Numbered from the stretch's first letter, positions 1 to 11,881 are shown. The stretch is 64,000 nucleotides of DNA from Alternaria dauci (GCF_042100115.1 NC_091279.1:1054001-1118000), one strand, 5' to 3'. Program-made: numbers and translations. Notes: a model not told the origin generated them from the letters alone.

Positions 1-1
1 C

Positions 2-1511
2 TATGATCGGACAGAATCCGCACAAAGAAACAAGATCACGCCAGTCAAGCCCACATTCGTTCTTGATAGTCATGCCCTTCACTTTGAACAGTCTCACCAA
101 AGCGTTTCGCCTTTGATTACCACGGAATCGGTCCTCCCTGTTGAGGCGAGTATCGTTGGAAGTCGATCTTGTTATAATCTTGAAGACGAGATCCAGTTCA
201 TCGTGCAACAATATGCACCCGCTGATGACAAGACCTCTGGAGAAGCCGGTCTGTCGTACAATCAAATCTGCGGTGCATGGATCAGTGGTCTTCCGCTCGT
301 TGCTAAAAACAGAAGAAACGATTACCCCCTAGTACCTGCAATTAGGGCCCTGGCCTCTGCGCTCCGGCACTATCATGCTGATGGACAAGTGTACCGGCCC
401 CGAACAGTTGAGATGTACTGTGAGTCGCTTAGGCATATGGGCAAAGCAATAGCGGAAGCTCGAGGCGCATCGAGCATCGAGCATATTACCGCAATCATGT
501 GTTTAGCAGAAACGGATGTATGTCTCTAATCTACCGCGTACTATTTGTCGTCTGAAGGCTAACGTAGTGGGAATGGAGATTCTAGCTCCAGAGTTAAAAT
601 CTGGTTGGATGGTACATATAAAAGCTACCGGAGACATGCTGGAGAACCTAGGGCCTGCAGCTTTCAGCGTTGGAACAATGCATACGGTGTTTATTGGGTT
701 TAGACCTCTGCTTGTAGGTCACAAACGATCTTATATGTGTGTGTGCTGAGCACAGTACTAATCATTATGAGGGTTTGTCTAGCTATTGAACTCAATATTC
801 AGGCGACAAGGAACATTTCTTGCACGAGAGGAATGGATCACTAAGCCGTTTCATGGACAGCCCGTGTCCATAATACAGCAACTTCTCAACAGGGCCTGCG
901 ATCTTCCGGTACTGCTAGAGAGATTCTACAAGATCAGTCACACATCGAGCCCTCCGGACCTTGATACGGTTGGCCAGCTTGAACAGGATTTTCGCGGCCT
1001 CCTCTCAAGATTTCGGGAGTGGGAACGAATGTTCAAATCCCAAGCGTCGCATCCTTTGTTCTGGTCAAGGTCTGATCCCGAGACTTGGTCTTCACCAGGT
1101 GCGAGTGCTCTCTGGTTTCCGAACATGATGACAGCAAGTAGTCTCACGCATTATTGGGCTTTTGAGATTATTGTAAGGACCCATCTTAGCGCTTTGCACC
1201 AGATGGTTCCTACAGCACAGGGATCCAATCCTCAAATTCGCACGCATACATCTACAGACACTGTTGAGGAATACTCGCTTCTAGTTCTGGCCGATATGAT
1301 CTGTGATAGCACGTCATATCTCTTGCAGCCAGTATTCAAGTATCATGGACTTTGGTCTGCTTTTTTCACCCTTCCTACAGCTTTGCGCGTTTTCAAGCAA
1401 GAGCAGGTTCTTAGTAGCAGCCGAGCTAGGCGTTGTCAACAGATAGCTAAACTACTAGCTAGCAGAGATGTTCACTTCACGGACAACTTTGAAGGTCCCA
1501 AGCCTTTGTAG
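2..1511 (+). CDS. Fungal Zn2Cys6-type transcription factor, C-terminal part (5' truncated by window)
   Basis: The frame is open from base 2, so the N-terminus, including any zinc cluster, lies outside the window. Visible exons are about 2-517, 558-713 and 783-1511, ending in TAG. The protein shows the regulatory-domain pattern common in fungal C6 regulators: a segment like GWxxHIxA with LGPxAF and FxGFRPLL, then RRxxTFLAREEW, then helical segments rich in Trp, Leu and His. These match the DUF3468-like middle region of such regulators. The second intron (714-782) is clean, with gtaggt at the donor and ctag at the acceptor. The first intron would be only about 40 nt, so its borders are less certain. 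The role is presumably transcriptional control in the nucleus; the target is unknown. It converges on the AP-2 mu gene. Confidence 0.75.
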
Positions 1512-2014
1512 TCATATAGCTTTATGCATGTATGTTACAATTCAGTCATTAGCCAGGCAAGGGTGCGAACCAGTGCATCATCACTAAGGATGATGTAGCA
1601 ATTTTCTGCATTTATACCCCGATGAAGGCTGCAGGGTATTACCACGCGGACCGCCAACGACTTTGATTTGGCAGCCGGTCTGACAGATTCTACACTACGA
1701 AGGTATGCAAACAAAGAACACTTGTGTAATCACTTTCTCTCTCAATAGTTCTGCCCTTGGCACGGTACCTTTGAATCCTGTGGTTTGATGTCTTGAAATG
1801 GATATGGTGACGTTTGCGTGTAAGTGAGCATGCATGATCCCTTTTCGATGAGCAGCCGGCCCTAGGATGTGTTTTCCAAGAAAAGCGCATAAGGTGGTTT
1901 GGAAAAACCGACGAGGTACTTTCATTGCGTTCAAGGATATCTTTAATGGTTCCGTGGCGCCTGCAATGCAACAACACTTGTGTGAACCCAAGCTAATATA
2001 CAGAATAACAATGC
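1512..2014. other. Convergent intergenic region
   Basis: This holds the 3' flanks of the C6 regulator (+) and AP-2 mu (-). Short open frames exist, but none shows family features or a plausible splice model. No repeat or RNA gene was recognised. Confidence 0.5.
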
Positions 2015-3428
2015 TTAAAACCTGTAACCATGCATGTGAGACGAATGTAACCAGGTCTGAAGGGGGGAGAAACATACCTTATCTCATAATTACCCGCTCT
2101 CGTCATGTAGCGCACCCACTTTACACTGCTGTAGTTGCTCTTTTCAAACACCTTCAGATATCGCACGAGTAATCCGGAACTCGTAAACATTAGCAACGAG
2201 AAGCTCAGATTAAGCGGCGGTCGTGACCAAGCCTTTTGGTTGGTCATGCTCGTTAAGCTGGCCTCGGCACTAAGAACAAATTCGCTTTGCCCGGTAAATC
2301 TTGGGATCTTCCAGACAATGTTGTTATGCTCCGGCTCGTACTTGGCCTTGCCCTGTGATGTCCGCTCGGTGATGCGCGCAGTGTTGAGGGGTGTTGGTAT
2401 CCGCACGACGACGTTTGTCGCGAAGAGCTTAGAGCCATAGTTTGCGCGGATGGCGATGCTGTATTCAACTTTTGTCTTGCCAACCTCATTGACAATGGCA
2501 TGCACCTTGAAAGGCAGGTTGACGTTCTCAGTCGCCCGGTAGCGCATGAGCTCGAACTCGCCGTCTGGCGGCACGAAGGATATTATCCTGTCCGCATCGA
2601 ACTTGCCCAGCTTGACGCATTGGTGGAACTGACAGTCCTCCAAGGTAACGCTTCCCGCGGCTGCCCTAGTAGCCTTGGCGCCAGCTTTGTTCCCCGATGG
2701 TTGTTGGAGGTGGTCTTCGCCGAGCGTTAGGCGGTCGTTGAGGCCGAACTTGCACTCGGGTGTGCCTGAGAGATATGCGCGCATTATGATCTGCCCGTTT
2801 ACGTCGGCTCGCAGTACAGTTCCCGTTGCGGACATGAGTAGGTTGACATCCTCGATGACATCGACAAAGGCTTCGTTCTTGCGGTACTTGATGTCAGCCC
2901 GTCGCCAGGAAAGAGCACCCGTGGCCTGCATTGTGATCTTGGACGAGTCCTCCTGTACTTTTGTCAGCTGTCGGCCCAGCCGCGTCGGACGTGACCTACC
3001 ATGGCCCGTTCCGATTTGACGCCCTCGGTCGTGATGTACATCTTCAGCGTGTCTGTCTCGGTATTCTGCGGGTATCCAAAGTCGAGAATCTCGTCGAGCA
3101 GCTCATAGACGAGCACGAAGTTGTTCTTTACGGCTTCCTCGTCAAACTTGCCAAAGTACGCCTTTCCCAGTCCGACCAGACGGTACAGAAACTCAAAGAC
3201 CAGCGCTGCATTGGCATTGCTCTTGGTCACAGCGACCAGATATATGTTCTCGTGCTTGACGTGGCTGAAGGTGGTGGAGCCCAGGGTGAGAATGGGCGAG
3301 CGGACTTGGGCGTTGGAGATGACCTGGATTCGGAACACGTCGGCAAGGCGCGGGCGGCAGTCGTTGCGGAAGGCGCGAAAGATGAGATTCTCGCCTTTCT
3401 GGTTGAAGATGAGAATTCCGGAGAGCAT
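2015..3428 (-). CDS. APM4: AP-2 adaptor complex subunit mu
   Basis: This is the medium (mu) chain of the plasma-membrane clathrin adaptor AP-2, which recognises Yxx-phi cargo and PIP2 during endocytosis. The model has exons 3428-3000, 2952-2078 and 2021-2015, giving 436 residues, the usual mu2 length. The N-terminus is a longin domain (MLSGILIFNQKGE, then VFEFLYRLV and ELLDEILDFGYPQ), a strong AP-mu signature. A linker and the mu homology domain follow, with WRRADIKYRKNE, ECKFGLND and the C-terminal WVRYMTRAGNYEIRF. The last exon holds only seven coding bases (end of an Arg codon, Phe, stop). It is needed to give the family-typical RF terminus. Introns are 47 and 56 nt. Confidence 0.95.
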
Positions 3429-3805
3429 GGCGGCGACGTGCGAGGCGACAGCGGACGTCGGCAGGGAATTGGCTGCTTCGGCGTGTTGATGCTTGGAGCT
3501 CCACCTGGGCACCCGCGACGCCGCGGGATTGAGCTCGGACCACCCTCGCTTATGGTAATTAGGGGTCTCGTCATGTCATCGACCGAGACCACATTCAAGT
3601 TTCCATCATGATAGCGGTAAGAGCCCTTGCCGCCTGAGCGAGGAGACGTTGTCAATCTCAGTGTGTGCACCGAAGCACAATCGAAGATACTCGCGCGGTT
3701 CATTATAGTATCAATCTAATTCTATTCCCTGCTCCAGACAGCGAAAAGCTACCTAATGAACACGATCATCTCAAGTCATGCCAAGCGAAGGCTATCACAT
3801 TGTTG
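3429..3805. other. Upstream region of AP-2 mu and 3' flank of the next gene
   Basis: Both neighbouring genes are on the minus strand, so this stretch is the promoter and leader of AP-2 mu. Minus-strand frames here are open upstream of the chosen ATG, but they carry no conserved sequence before the longin domain. Nothing else was seen. Confidence 0.4.
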
Positions 3806-4426
3806 TCAGTTGCCGTTGTTATCTGACCATGGCTTCAGCGTCGCAAGCTCCTGAGGATCCAACTTTGCCATCAAAGCAGTGTATCGCTCTGCGGGAAGCC
3901 TCCTCTTAATGTCCTCCATCCGTACACCAATCTCATGGCGCTCTCGATACAAGGCTGCGTATTCGTCTTCTAGAGTGGCGAAGCGACTAGCAGCAGATAT
4001 CCCGCGCTGACTTGGTACTGGATCTGACGAGTTCGATACACCCTCTTTCGGCCTCGACCCTCGCTGTCCGTATCCCCCATCAAAGCGATCTGTCGAGCCC
4101 GACAGCGGATGGACTCGAGCCTCAGGCTTTTCCGTATAGGAGCTCGTGGTTTTGGTTGGGTAGTCATAGTAGTGAGATGACTGCGTCGGTGGGAACGGCG
4201 AAGCGCCGTACTCGTTAGGATTCGGAGGAGTGGCTATATACCCATGAACCTGGGGTTCATGTATGCTCTGGGGAGCTCCAGAGTACAATGGCCGAGGAGA
4301 AGATGGGGTTCGGTCGGCTCCTGCTGGGCGAGATTGATGTTTCGCATTCTGCGGATTTTGAATGGGGACAAGATTGTCTCGATTCTTGTGCCTAGATTGC
4401 CGCTCGTAATCAGAGTCGCCTTCCAT
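3806..4426 (-). CDS. Hypothetical protein, disordered with a C-terminal helical segment
   Basis: I do not recognise a family. The frame from the ATG at 4426 encodes 206 residues. Most of it is low-complexity and rich in Pro, Ser, Tyr, Gly and Arg. The last roughly 60 residues form a charged amphipathic helix (ASRFATLEDEYAALYRE onward) that could be a short coiled coil, and the protein ends in LKPWSDNNGN. The same frame stays open upstream to about 4603, and there is an acceptor-like caacag just before the chosen ATG, so an upstream exon is possible. The change from disordered to helical and the good codon pattern favour a real gene. Its function is unknown. Confidence 0.6.
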   Translation of the reverse strand: MEGDSDYERQSRHKNRDNLVPIQNPQNAKHQSRPAGADRTPSSPRPLYSGAPQSIHEPQVHGYIATPPNPNEYGASPFPPTQSSHYYDYPTKTTSSYTEKPEARVHPLSGSTDRFDGGYGQRGSRPKEGVSNSSDPVPSQRGISAASRFATLEDEYAALYRERHEIGVRMEDIKRRLPAERYTALMAKLDPQELATLKPWSDNNGN

Positions 4427-5330
4427 GGTCTCGCTCTGTTGTTCGGCGAGATTCAGGGTTGTACAGCGAAGTTGAGGTAGTAAAATTCTGGCAACGATGG
4501 AAGAGAGCGTCGCGGTAATATAGCCAGTACGGTCCTGCTTTTGTAAAGCTTTCACCGTTTTGGCTTGCTTTATGTCCACTGGATCATCGCAGGCAGCACA
4601 CAACTGCTTCTGCCTCCCTTCACTGACCTCAAAACAGGGGTCATTCCGGTACCGTCCCGTCTCAAGACCGAGTCGAAACTAAAACCTGGCGACGAAAGTT
4701 CTTCGTTCTGCACCAAACGCTCCAACGAACAGAAAAACAAGATCAGGCGGTCTCCCGAGATACTTGACATCAATGGGCGACCAGTATCCTTTTTGGTGTC
4801 GCCGTTACAAGTCTCCGTTTTGAATGGCGCGTTCTTCCTCGCATTTTCACCTATGAAAAGGTACGCAAAGGCTGCGTCCCGTCGTTTCTCTCTATCAACG
4901 CCCTACTTCGCTTTCTCGACATACATTTCCGCACATACTCGATGGCCGTCATTTTTTTGACGACGGAAATCTATATATGAATGGAAAGCGCTTCTCTATC
5001 CTTTCATCTAGGAGGTTGCTCTTCTTCTGCAGCTTGATGGGGGCGTTCTTGAGCTGGTGAACATCACACGGTGTTGTTTTGAAAATGGTTATACCGCTGC
5101 TCTCGCTCGCGTTATCGATATTCTACATCTCACGTCACAGCTTGCGAGGACTTCGCTAGATATGTCTCACAGCTCCTCCTATGGTTTACGTTTTTCCCAT
5201 GTGTAACAATTGATATCAAACGAAGATTGTGCACGTGAGGGGGAGCTGAACATCAAAACAAAGGGCCTTTGTAACATTGAAAGCCTTGCCGTGGCGGTTT
5301 AACACACGTTCCAACGCCTGGAAATGCTTC
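4427..5330. other. Intergenic region, no gene supported
   Basis: About 0.9 kb lies between the unknown protein and the 3' end of the reductase gene. A plus-strand frame at 4565-4960 lacks recognisable domains and is not called. No RNA gene or repeat was found. Confidence 0.4.
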
Positions 5331-8300
5331 TTACACGGAACTGAGAGCTTCTAACAGCCCGGAAGCCTCTTCCACAACTTCTTCCACACTCTTTGTAGCA
5401 TCTATGGGCAACACGTCCGTCTCGGATACATCGGCAATCTCCCAAATAGCAAGCTGACTCTCCACCATATCCCCCTTCATGTAATGATTACTTCTCTCTT
5501 GCATTCGCCGCACCAGCTCTTCCTGCTCAGCTTGTAAACCCATGAAGAAAACTCGTACTTGGCCGTTCATCAGAGTCCGAAACTGATCGCGGTACGACTT
5601 CTTCAGAGCTGAGCAGGATAGAAATACACACTCATGATCTCCATTAGTGACAAGATCCAGCGCGCGCTGCCCGAGGCGGGCGATCCAGGGAGCACGTGCA
5701 AGGTCATCGAGTGGCGTGCCGGCAGCCATCAATGCAACAGCGTCTTCAGTGTGGAGCTCGTCACCTTCGATGAAAGGTACTTTGAAGCGGGCGCTGAGAT
5801 GTTGTGCGAGAGTGCTCTTGCCGCTGCCACAAGGCCCGGCAACTACCACGACCTGCTTTGTTGGTCTCCTTGCAACTTCAGGAGTATGTGATTGCCAGGC
5901 AGCAGCTTGGAACTGTTTGACAAACGTCTTCACGAACGATGGATCCAGCACAGGAGCCTCGTCGAGCGAAGGAGAGAAAGTCCTGGCAACGCTGGTCTCA
6001 TATGTACGCGAAGGGCCGAAAGTATCCTTGTCGTATTTGGAGGCGAAGAAGTCAGCCAGTTTAATGGGTGGGTTCGCCACGGCATCCTGGTTTGATTCGC
6101 GAAGCCTGCGCACCCATTCCTTGGGCTCAACCTCATCGAACTGAAGGCCAGCTTCTCGGAGAGCGGGGAGTAGATCGTCGGTCCAGGAAAAGCTCTTTGC
6201 ATTGGTGACATTCGCCACCACGGAGCCGGCATCGCTGAGTGAAATCTCTGTTACGGCTTTGGCGATGACATCAACAGGTGTCCAACTTGGCGATTCTTGC
6301 AGCCGAGGTAGTGCGCCGACAGTAAGTGCAGACTGCATCATAAGAGGTATGGCTTCAGTCGCATTCCACACGCCATGCACGGTATCCGCGACGATTTGAC
6401 CGACGCGCAGAACACGCGCTCGAACACCAGTCTCCTTCGCCGCAGCCAAGCACACGTGCTCAGCGACACATTTGCTCTGAGCATATCCCATTCCCTGAGC
6501 CCAATCAAGCTCCGCTAGCTGTTCAGGCGTGTGCAGGTCAGGGCATCGTGCGACAGTACTGACGGAAGAACAGAAGTCGAAAGATGCAGGCTTGGTGGAC
6601 GATGTAGCAAGACAGAGGTCGATGAGATGTCGCACTCCAGCAATGCAGTCCTTCTCGAACGACATCAGGTTTTTGTTGAAATTGACGCTCCATGCACAAT
6701 GAATGACATTAGCAAGACCTGAGGTCACGCGTGTATAAGTTGTGTCATCTAGGCCGAGATGGGGTTCAGATAGGTCGGAAGGAATAGCTTGGATTTTCCT
6801 GCGTGCAGGAAGCGATAGGGTGTGGTACACCTTCCGCTGGATGAGGGACTCTCGGACACGGTGAGCTGCTGTCTTGTAGTCCCTGGCGCGGACAAGGCAG
6901 TAAACAGTATCGATGTCCGGACGTTTGACCAGCTGTACAAGAACATGGGCGCCTAGCGAGCCGGTCGCACCAGTAAGTACAGTCTGTTGCCTATCAACCT
7001 GCTCGAACTTGCTGTACCGCGTGATAAGGTCTTGCATTTGCGCAGCGGCTGACACAACCTCAACCCCTTGCCCGGTCTGAAGTCTGTTGAGGTGTGTCGT
7101 GAGGGATGCGATAGACGGATGCTCAAACACTACGTTTTGGCCGAGCTTGTTAACACCAATGTCGACGGTCTTGAGGATGTCCATCCGTATCTGAATCGAT
7201 TGTAATGAATCCAGTCCCAGCGAGAAGAGATCTGTGGTACGTTCGATGTCGTTTGCTTGCGGCAGGTGTTTGGCCAGGATTGTACGCAAATGATTCTCCA
7301 TCTCCGGAAGGGTAAACGTCTTCAGATCGCCGCGAGATGATGCAGCAACGTCGTATGCGTTGTCAATTTCAGTAGCAAACGCTTTGTAGAATGCTTGTCT
7401 GATCACACTCCCCTTGTCGGTGCGTGGGAACTCACAGCCATATGGCAAGACTTGGACCATATCCCTGGAGATCCTTGCGTATGCTTCGGCTGTTTGGTTT
7501 GCAGCTTCAATGACGGGCCATATCTCATCAATGACCCTTGAAGTTGACATGTCCTCGATCGCCGGAACCACAAGGATGCCAAGGTATGGTCGACCTGAGC
7601 CAAAGACGACCGTCTCAGTCACGGCTCGATGCGAACGAATTGTTCCTTCCATCATGACCGGATTAAACTTCTCGCCGTTCACCAAGACGATTGTATCGTC
7701 AAGACGCGCAATATATTTCCAGGCCTTTTCAATCGTGGGATGCGGCTCGAATAGATCTTTCGTGGCATAGCTGCCGTCGGGCATATTCGAGGCTACCTTC
7801 GCGGGCCAACCTGGCAAGACTGTGCATTCGAAGAGATTGGGTCCGCGGGATACCCATCGAAGGTACGGGGATAGCTTCGGTGACTCACGAACATAGTTCC
7901 ACACCTTATCGCCGGCAGGTCGGAAGGATGTCATGAGCTGGCCGACTTCAGTACTACTTGTTGTAAGCCTGGGTGTGTTGCAAAGAGTCAAAGGAGAGAC
8001 TTACGCCCCATAGTGACCGACAAGGTTGACTCCACTGTTCACCAGCAAATCACCCAGAGTGTCTGGACAAGCACTTCCTCCGTACATGACAATCTTGAGT
8101 TGTCTCAATAGCTCGATCCCTTCGTCCGTTTCAGAGAGAAGCTTGAGAGCGTATGGAACACCGTAGAAAATCTCAAATCTGTGCTGTCTCAAAATTGTGG
8201 ACAGATAAGACTGAGTCAGGGGTAGGTCGGCGTTGTAAATGTGGATAGATTTGCAGCTGTATATCGCACGAAAGAAGTTGCAGATACCGTGATTGTGGTA

Positions 8301-9086
8301 CAAGGGAAGAGTGATGAAGGCTTTCATATCCATGCTGATGGCATAGTTGGCGATTGCACTCTTTTGTGTCTGATATATTGGCTTGGGCAGCCCGGTGGAA
8401 CCTTTCCTCATGTCAGCCCAAGTACCAAAGACGGGTGAATACTACGTACCACTAGAGTGTATTATGTAAATATTGTTCGAAGTTTCGATGGCGTGGTCCA
8501 GCTGGTAATCAAGACGGGTATCCGCATGGACTTCGATAGGAAAGTTGTAGGTGCTGAATCCTGCAATCTCGCCGACGTGCAATGCCGGGATGTTTGTCTG
8601 TGCTTCGGCTGCAGACTGTGCGAACCGGGGGTCTGCTAGCAGATATGTGGCCCCAGTTGTTGTAACGAGAGAGTCGATGGCGGCTTGAGATATACGCGTT
8701 GAAAGAAACAGTACAGTGTGCCCGAGCTTGGTAAGAGCAAGCATCGTCACGATGTAGTCCAGATTACTTGGTCCTAGTACCGCGACTGTGGTAGGCTTCT
8801 CTGCAGAGCTGGATCGTGTGGGGATGAAAGATTGATAGTGTCGGGCTACTCGGTAGGCGAATACGTCCAGCTGTTGCATTGTATAGTCTACAAAGTCAAC
8901 TCCAGAGCGCGGATACGACACAATGGTGACATGAGGATCGCGCCGCGCGCGGTGTCGAACGAGCGCGTCGACAGTTTGTATTGAGGACTCTTCAGGCTGG
9001 AGGTAATCATTGCGCAAAGGTTTGGATGTGGACAGTGGTGTCGACGGCCCTATGGGCGCAGCGATAGCGATCTGAGCTGGCGCCAT
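5331..9086 (-). CDS. NRPS-like adenylation-thiolation-reductase with C-terminal gluconokinase-like domain
   Basis: Exons 9086-8450, 8401-8005 and 7953-5331 give 1218 residues. The domain order is clear. First comes an AMP-forming adenylation domain, with the A3 loop SSGSTGLPKP near residue 210 and YGATEVGQ across the second intron. A carrier domain follows, with the phosphopantetheine serine in LGLDSLQS (about residue 594). Next is a thioester-reductase domain, with the NAD(P) loop GATGSLG (about 673-679) and the YAQSK catalytic pair (Tyr about 835, Lys about 839). Last is a P-loop kinase-like domain: GPCGSGKST (about 1051-1059), IEGDELH, and SCSALKKSYRD, which is typical of gluconokinases. 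The first three domains would activate a carboxylic acid and release it as aldehyde or alcohol. The kinase is in the same uninterrupted exon as the carrier and reductase domains, so it is a true fusion in the DNA. The substrate is unknown. The gene is divergent from a transporter. Confidence 0.9.
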
Positions 9087-9598
9087 GGCTGCGGTGCCTT
9101 GTGACAAGGAGTGATTCGAGAAAAGACGAAAAAATGGCTGTGATTCTGAGGGTAGACATGATGAGGGCTGTTGTATTAGTATTTGCCGGCTCCTTTTGCG
9201 AGTCTGCTTTCCCCAGCTTCAAGTCTCGAACCTCGGGGCACTGTGGAGGCTTGCATTGTCTAGCTCATCGGATCGGATTCACTTTTGATTCGTACGGCAG
9301 CTCCGTTGGCTTTCGGTAGCATTGATGATTCGTTGCCGATCAGCAGCCGATGCCCGAAGCCGGGCTTGGTAAAGAACTACTTTCCCCGCCACTAGCTTTC
9401 TCCAGAAAATCGAAAGACTGGGGTGGCTCTGTTTCTCCGCAAACCAGCTGCTATCAACACGGTGTGCCGTGACTAGGATTTCATGTATAAAGCTTCTAGG
9501 GTCCGACGTTGCTCAGGGTTATCATACTCCAACTTCCTCATCGACTTCGTGTTCTCCATCTCCTTTTCTTGACACATCTTCGCTATCCGTTGGTCGCA
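9087..9598. promoter_or_regulatory. Divergent promoter between the A-T-R-kinase and MFS genes
   Basis: These 512 bp separate two start codons that point away from each other, so the genes probably share control elements. A TATA-like tataaa lies at 9486-9491, about 110 bp before the transporter ATG. Two GCCGAT direct repeats at 9335-9340 and 9346-9351 contain CGG-type triplets of the kind bound by Zn2Cys6 regulators. Their role is inferred only. Confidence 0.5.
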
Positions 9599-11388
9599 AT
9601 GTCTCCGTCAATGGACAAGAGCGAGATTCATTACGTCGATGAAAAGGCGGAATCGATCGACTCACCGAAACCGCATCAGATTGTCAAGATCGATAACTTC
9701 CAAGTGCTAGGTTTGGCACCTGAAGATGCGGATTTCTACATTAATTACTCGGATGAGCAGAGGAAGAGAGTGATTCACAAGGTAAGCAATGACTGTTGTT
9801 GAATTCTAGTCAATATCTGTTAACACTTTGTAGGTCGACATCCGCCTAGTCCCCATGCTTGCGGTCCTTTATCTCATCTCTCATATCGATCGAGCAAACA
9901 TCGGAGTAAGTGCCACATATTCGCGCAAGTCGCAACGGGTGGCTACCTAGTTCGGCGTCGGGGCTTCTTCTGACTCCCGACAGAACGCAAAGATTGAAGG
10001 CATGGTCGAAGACCTCGGTCTCGATGGCGTACAATGGAACATCGTCTTGTCGGTGTTCTTCGTGCCATACATTCTTCTTGAAGTTCCCTCGAACATTCTT
10101 CTGAAGAAGTTCAAGCGCCCATCGTACTATCTTGGCATACTTATCGTGTGTTGGGGCATTGTCATGACTTTGATGGGTGTGGTGAAGAATTTTGCTGGGT
10201 TGCTAGCTACCCGCATCCTTCTCGGCGTGTTTGAGTAAGTCTTGCGCACCAGTCATTTGTACTCTGCTGACGAGATATAGGGCTGGATTTTTTCCTGGTG
10301 CAATCTATCTTTGCTCTTACTGGTACATGCCAAAGGATCTTGCGACGAGGATCTCGTACTTCTATTGCGCATCGGCACTATCTGGAGCATTCAGCGGCCT
10401 CCTTGCCGCAGCCATCGCCAAGATGGACGGCGTCGGAGGGTATGAGGGATGGAGATGGATTTTTCTCCTAGAGGGTATCGTCACTGTTGCGCTCGGTGTC
10501 TCGTGTTTCTTCCTCCTGATCGACTCTCCGGCCTTGAGCACACGGTGGTTGAAGCCTGACGAGATTCGCTTCCTCGAGCTTCAACGATTCATCAAGGACG
10601 GTGGAAGGTTTGGAGAAGAGAAGGATGAGAAATTCAAGTGGGCTGACTTGAAGGCCGTGTTGTGCAACTGGCGCCTGTACATGCAAGCATACATCCTGCT
10701 CTGCATATCGGCATGTTCATACGGTATGTATACCTTGGAGTTGAGAAGAGCATTCGCTGACTGGCATACAGGAACGAAGTTTACCTTGCCCACCATTACG
10801 AAGAGTATGGGATTCAACAACACCAATGCTCAACTCATGACAGTGCCACCGTACGTGGCTGGTGCTATGAGCTCCATCTTCTTCGCTAAGCTCTCTGACC
10901 GGTTTTACTGGCGTCTGCCGTTCGTCGCCATTCCTCTGTCCTTTATCTTCATCGGATATGCTGTGGTCATTTCGTTCGATGGCGACCTGGGTGGCAACAT
11001 CGGTCCGGCTTTCTTTGCCATCATCTTGACCTGCATGGGCATCTACCCTATCCAGCCGGCCGGAAGCAGTTGGGCTGCCAACAACCTTGCCCCTTCTTCT
11101 CGCCGCGCCATTGGCGTTGCCTTCAACATCTGTGTTGGCAATATCGGAGGCGTCATTGGCAGCTACATGTACCTGGAGAGCGAGAAGCCAAAGTACTACA
11201 CTGGGTTTGGACTATCGCTGGCATTCGGAGCGACAGGTTTCATCGTCGCGTTTCTGCTGGAGTTGTCCTACAAGTGGGGCAACACGAAGAAGGCGAGGCT
11301 CAACGAGGATGAGATTCGGGCAAAGTATACGGACCAAGAACTACTGGAAATGGGCGACAAGTCGCCGCTGTTCCGATACACTTTGTAA
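9599..11388 (+). CDS. Major facilitator transporter, DAL5/anion:cation symporter (ACS) type
   Basis: This is a plasma-membrane permease of the allantoate/nicotinate-like ACS family. Exons 9599-9781, 9834-9905, 9984-10234, 10281-10723 and 10772-11388 join in frame to 521 residues, the usual family length. Visible signatures are the cytosolic N-terminus ending in RLVPMLAVLYLISHIDRANIGNAK (given here as the run around HIDRANIG), the EVPSN loop, RILLGVFEAGFFPGAIYL, and about 12 hydrophobic segments with a charged central loop near 10550-10650. The C-terminus is cytosolic and acidic. The substrate cannot be read from sequence. Its divergent position next to the reductase gene suggests transport of a precursor or product of that enzyme, but this is inference. 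Confidence 0.92.
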
Positions 11389-11598
11389 GAGTAACAGTTA
11401 GGGAGAGATGATTGGTAAAGCTTGATGGATGGGTGCGGTATAGAGAACTAGATTTTGTCACTGTGTTGGCAGAGGTTGTAGTCCGAAGCTCGACAATCTT
11501 AGGTACGCCGAGTTTCAAATAATACTGAAATGTACGCCAAAACTACACACAAGCTTTGCGTGATTGGCATGATAATTTCAGATACATTCATTATTTAA
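11389..11598. other. 3' flank of the transporter gene
   Basis: AT-rich non-coding sequence up to the inverted-repeat element that starts at about 11599. No gene is supported. Confidence 0.4.
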
Positions 11599-11811
11599 GG
11601 GAAAACATTTTCGGTCCACCCTAAACACTATTCAGTCCACCCCAAAAGATTAAACAGAAGCAATTTACTGCCTCAATATTGCCTAATTAGGCAATAATAT
11701 ATCAAAGTATCATTGAATAAGGATACTTAGGTAGGTCTTAATCCTTTCATCTCATCTTATCATTTTGGGGTGCACTGAATAGTGGATGGGATGGACCGAA
11801 AATGTTTTCCC
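11599..11811. mobile_element. MITE-like element with about 44-bp terminal inverted repeats
   Basis: The left end begins GGGAAAACATTTTCGGTCCA. The right end is its reverse complement for the first 20 bases, then matches with a few changes through CACTATTCAGT and CACCCCAAAA. The element is about 213 bp, non-coding and AT-rich inside. Its centre holds a perfect palindrome around ttgcctaattaggcaa (near 11680-11697). Such size and ends fit a non-autonomous DNA transposon. No clear target-site duplication is visible, so the family is not assigned. It lies between two convergent gene 3' ends. Confidence 0.75.
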
Positions 11812-11881
11812 ATGAATATCTCTTGGATGAATTCTGGTCTCGAAGAAGTGCAAGCTTCAACATGATTTCACTTTCTGACCA

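Noticed and set aside
4565..4960. Plus-strand 131-residue frame
   Set aside because: No recognisable family or splice signals; it overlaps the probable upstream region of the gene at 3806-4426.
5331..6000. Kinase domain as a separate gene downstream of the A-T-R gene
   Set aside because: No stop, start or intron signal separates it; the frame from the carrier domain through the kinase is continuous.
9215..9250. Reverse-strand GGTTCGA, resembling a tRNA B-box
   Set aside because: The flanking bases cannot form a T-stem and no A-box lies at the right distance.
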